Positions 5,781-7,776 of a stretch of 7,776 nt of DNA are shown here, in pieces (position 1 is the first letter of the stretch; each line of letters opens with the position of its first letter). Source of the DNA: Pseudomonadota bacterium (lineage in GTDB: Bacteria; Bdellovibrionota; Bacteriovoracia; Bacteriovoracales; Bacteriovoracaceae). The translations under genes and the position numbers were made by a program. Below the pieces are notes generated by a model. The model did not search any database, was not told where the DNA came from, and was given only the letters and a program-made list of their open reading frames with translations. The stretch is taken from assembly GCA_023432655.1 (NCBI GenBank), contig JAEYUK010000253.1, positions 1-7,776 on the forward strand, given 5' to 3'.

Positions 5781-6990
5781 CCAACATAATATCTTCTCTT
5801 TCCACACCGAGAGAAAGAAGCATGTTGATTACTGATTGGTTCATGATTGGAGGTCCACAAAGATAGTACTCACAATCTTCAGGGGCCGGATGGTTCTTCA
5901 AATACTGTTCGAAAAGAACATTGTGAATGAAACCTGTATAACCAGTCCAATTATCAGATGGCTGAGGCTCAGAAAGAGCTACGTGCCACTTGAAGTTTGG
6001 ATTCTCTCTTTGAATTGAGTCAAAGTCCTCAACATAGAACATTTCACGTACCGAACGAGCTCCATACCAGAATGTCACTTTACGATCGGTCTTAATTCTT
6101 CTGAACTGATCGAAGATATGAGAGCGCATTGGCGCCATACCTGCACCACCACCAACAAAGATCATTTCTTTTTTAGTTTCGCGTGCGAAGAACTCTCCAA
6201 AAGGACCAGAAATAGTCACTTCATCACCTGGTTTAAGGTTGAAGATATAAGAAGACATTTTTCCAGGAGGAATGGTCTCAGGTGCTTTAGGATGAGGAGT
6301 TGCAATCCTCACGTTTAGCATAATGATTCCAGCTTCTAGAGGGTAGTTGGCCATTGAGTAAGCACGAACGGTCTCGTCCTCAACCACACTCTTATATTTC
6401 CAAAGATTAAATTTATCCCAGTCCTCACGGTATTCTGGTTCAATATCAAAATTCTTAAAATCAATGGCGAGTCCTGCTGGTCTTTCAATCTGAATAAAAC
6501 CACCAGCTCTAAATGGAACTGATTCACCGGCCGGAAGTTCCAGCACCAGCTCTTTAATGAAAGTTGCCACGTTATGGTTTGAGCGAACTTTACATTTCCA
6601 TTTCTTAACCCCGAATACTTCTTCTGGTACTTCGATCTGCATGTCCTGCTTACATGTTACCTGACAAGAAAGGCGCATACCTTCTTTGGCTTCACGCTTA
6701 TTGATGTGACCAGTTTCAGTTGGAAGGATATCTCCACCACCTGACTTCACAATCACTTTACACTGACCGCATGTACCGCCACCGCCGCAAGCTGAAGAAA
6801 GAAAGATTTTCTCAGCAGCAAGTGCTGTTAAAAGCTTACCGCCGCCTGCAATCTCAATGTCTTTTTCGTGGTTAATATTGATTTTAATTTTACCCGAAGA
6901 AACAAGTTTCGAGCGGGCGATAAGAATAATCACCACTAAAGTGAGGATTACTCCTGTAAACATAACTACTGCTAATAAAATTTCATTCAT
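5764..6990 (-). CDS. nqrF: Na+-translocating NADH:quinone oxidoreductase subunit F
   Basis: NqrF is the electron entry subunit of Na+-NQR: it oxidises NADH through FAD and passes electrons to a 2Fe-2S cluster. The protein has 408 residues, the usual length. An N-terminal membrane helix (about 4-25) is followed by a ferredoxin domain with cluster ligands C68, C74, C77 and C109, in the CxxxxxCxxC...C pattern of NqrF. The FAD-binding motif RAYSMANYP starts at R209. The NADH-binding part shows [12 protein letters not shown] (279-290) and LCGPP (377-381), and the C-terminus is the family's DDFGG. All catalytic features are intact. The start overlaps the nqrE stop by four bases (ATGA), and the C-terminus overlaps apbE. 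It is the last structural subunit of the complex in normal nqrABCDEF order. Confidence 0.97.
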   Translation of the reverse strand: MNEILLAVVMFTGVILTLVVIILIARSKLVSSGKIKININHEKDIEIAGGGKLLTALAAEKIFLSSACGGGGTCGQCKVIVKSGGGDILPTETGHINKREAKEGMRLSCQVTCKQDMQIEVPEEVFGVKKWKCKVRSNHNVATFIKELVLELPAGESVPFRAGGFIQIERPAGLAIDFKNFDIEPEYREDWDKFNLWKYKSVVEDETVRAYSMANYPLEAGIIMLNVRIATPHPKAPETIPPGKMSSYIFNLKPGDEVTISGPFGEFFARETKKEMIFVGGGAGMAPMRSHIFDQFRRIKTDRKVTFWYGARSVREMFYVEDFDSIQRENPNFKWHVALSEPQPSDNWTGYTGFIHNVLFEQYLKNHPAPEDCEYYLCGPPIMNQSVINMLLSLGVEREDIMLDDFGG

Positions 6991-7598
6991 AGTTGAATTC
7001 CCGCGAAGGCCATAAATACAATGGCCATTAACCCTGTAGCGATAAAGGTGATTCCTAAGCCTCTGAGTCCAACTGGCACATCAGAATAGGCCATCTTCTC
7101 TCTAATACCGGCCAAAGCAACAATCGCAAGTGCCCAACCTGTACCAGAACCAACTCCGTAAACAACAGACTGACCAAATGTATAGTCTCGTTCAACCATG
7201 AAAAGTGAGCCACCAAGGATCGCACAGTTTACAGTGATCAAAGGAAGAAAGATCCCAAGAGCGTTGTATAAAGAAGGAACATATTTATCGAGTACCATTT
7301 CAAGAATTTGAACAATGGCCGCAACGACACCGATGTAACAAATAAGCCCAAGGAAAGAAAGATCGGCTTCTGGAAAACCGGCCCAAGAAAGCGCACCTTC
7401 GCGAAGTAGATTGTTATAAACGAAGTTGTTGGCCGGGACGGTAACTGTCTGCACAACAATAACAGCAATACCTAAACCAATTGCTGTTTCAATTTTTTTC
7501 GAAAGGGCCAGGAAAGTACACATACCCAAGAAAAAAGCGAGGGCCATGTTTTCGATAAAAATACTTTTAACGAATAAACTTAAATATTCTTCAAACAT
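6987..7598 (-). CDS. nqrE: Na+-translocating NADH:quinone oxidoreductase subunit E
   Basis: NqrE is a six-helix inner-membrane subunit of Na+-NQR that pairs with NqrD and takes part in electron and sodium movement across the membrane. At 203 residues it is a few longer than the Vibrio protein. The N-terminal half carries the recognisable [18 protein letters not shown], and a second segment [13 protein letters not shown] lies past the middle. C27 and C125 correspond to the two NqrE cysteines known to bind the iron centre held between NqrD and NqrE. Conserved stretches [15 protein letters not shown] (51-65) and [19 protein letters not shown] (150-168) support the call. The start is the ATG seven bases after the nqrD stop, with AGGTGAG in the short gap. 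The gene ends overlapping the nqrF start by four bases. Confidence 0.97.
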   Translation of the reverse strand: MFEEYLSLFVKSIFIENMALAFFLGMCTFLALSKKIETAIGLGIAVIVVQTVTVPANNFVYNNLLREGALSWAGFPEADLSFLGLICYIGVVAAIVQILEMVLDKYVPSLYNALGIFLPLITVNCAILGGSLFMVERDYTFGQSVVYGVGSGTGWALAIVALAGIREKMAYSDVPVGLRGLGITFIATGLMAIVFMAFAGIQL

Positions 7599-7605
7599 AA
7601 CTCAC

Positions 7606-7776
7606 CTATTCTTTTTCAGTTTGTTCAGGTCTAAAAGTTCTTAAAACCCAAATCAAAACGCCAATAATAAAGAACGCACTCGGTGGCAGGAGTAAAAGAC
7701 CATTCGATTGGTACCATCCACCTTCAGTTGTAAGACTAAAGATAGAGAAGCCAAAAAGTTTTCCTGAACCAAAGAG
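7606..7776 (-). CDS. nqrD: Na+-translocating NADH:quinone oxidoreductase subunit D (C-terminal 56 residues only)
   Basis: Only the C-terminal end lies in the window; the rest is beyond position 7776. The readable part starts [13 protein letters not shown], continues with [18 protein letters not shown] and a last membrane helix [12 protein letters not shown], and ends PEQTEKE before a TAG at 7608-7606. This is the known NqrD C-terminus: the GSGKLFG loop, the GGWY turn, the PPSAFF start of the final helix and a charged tail. NqrD is the structural partner of NqrE in the membrane, and the two genes lie next to each other with a seven-base gap, as in other nqr operons. No frame break is visible. 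The iron-binding cysteines of NqrD lie in the missing part. Confidence 0.95.
   Translation of the reverse strand, partial: LFGSGKLFGFSIFSLTTEGGWYQSNGLLLLPPSAFFIIGVLIWVLRTFRPEQTEKE

Noticed and set aside
5781..5807. GTG start at 5807 giving a longer ApbE
   Set aside because: No ribosome site, and the added residues place charged and aromatic residues before the signal peptide. ATG 5780 is preferred, although GTG 5771 cannot be excluded.
4136..7776. A functional link between the nqr operon and the signalling operon from proximity
   Set aside because: The operons are convergent and do not share a promoter; adjacency alone does not support a functional link.

Overview
The window looks like the chromosome of a Gram-negative aquatic or marine-type bacterium of moderate GC (about 40-45% by eye). 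A SpoIIE-type phosphatase with a GGDWWG motif, a soluble hybrid kinase and a Na+-NQR operon would suit the Bdellovibrionota (Bacteriovorax/Peredibacter-like). That placement is an inference from protein style; no rRNA or taxonomic marker is present.

Two gene blocks point at each other and meet near position 4135. The left block (1-4134, + strand) is a five-gene signalling operon whose genes overlap or nearly abut. In order it encodes a SpoIIE/PP2C-type Ser/Thr phosphatase (5' end outside the window), an RsbW/SpoIIAB-like GHKL ATPase with an N-terminal receiver-like region, a small STAS protein with a C-terminal zinc ribbon, a soluble PAS-like/HisKA/HATPase/REC hybrid histidine kinase, and a stand-alone receiver protein. 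The first three have the parts of a partner-switching module: phosphatase, protein kinase/ATPase and a STAS antagonist carrying the phosphorylatable serine. The last two form a two-component pair. No sigma factor, HPt domain or DNA-binding output is visible, so the output is unknown.

The right block (7776-4136, - strand) is the 3' half of a Na+-translocating NADH:quinone oxidoreductase operon: nqrD (C-terminal part only), nqrE, nqrF, then apbE (FAD:protein FMN transferase, a predicted lipoprotein) and nqrM (maturation factor). It ends with a 103-residue gene of unknown function. The gene order matches known nqr operons. A well-formed intrinsic terminator (9-bp GC-rich stem followed by seven T) lies inside the apbE signal-peptide codons, 28 bases after the nqrF stop. 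It could lower expression of apbE, nqrM and the unknown gene relative to the structural subunits.

Coding density is very high. The longest non-coding gaps are about 40 bases (4448-4491 and 4705-4742). The two operons converge with one base between their stop codons. No tRNA, rRNA, CRISPR array, insertion sequence or origin was seen.
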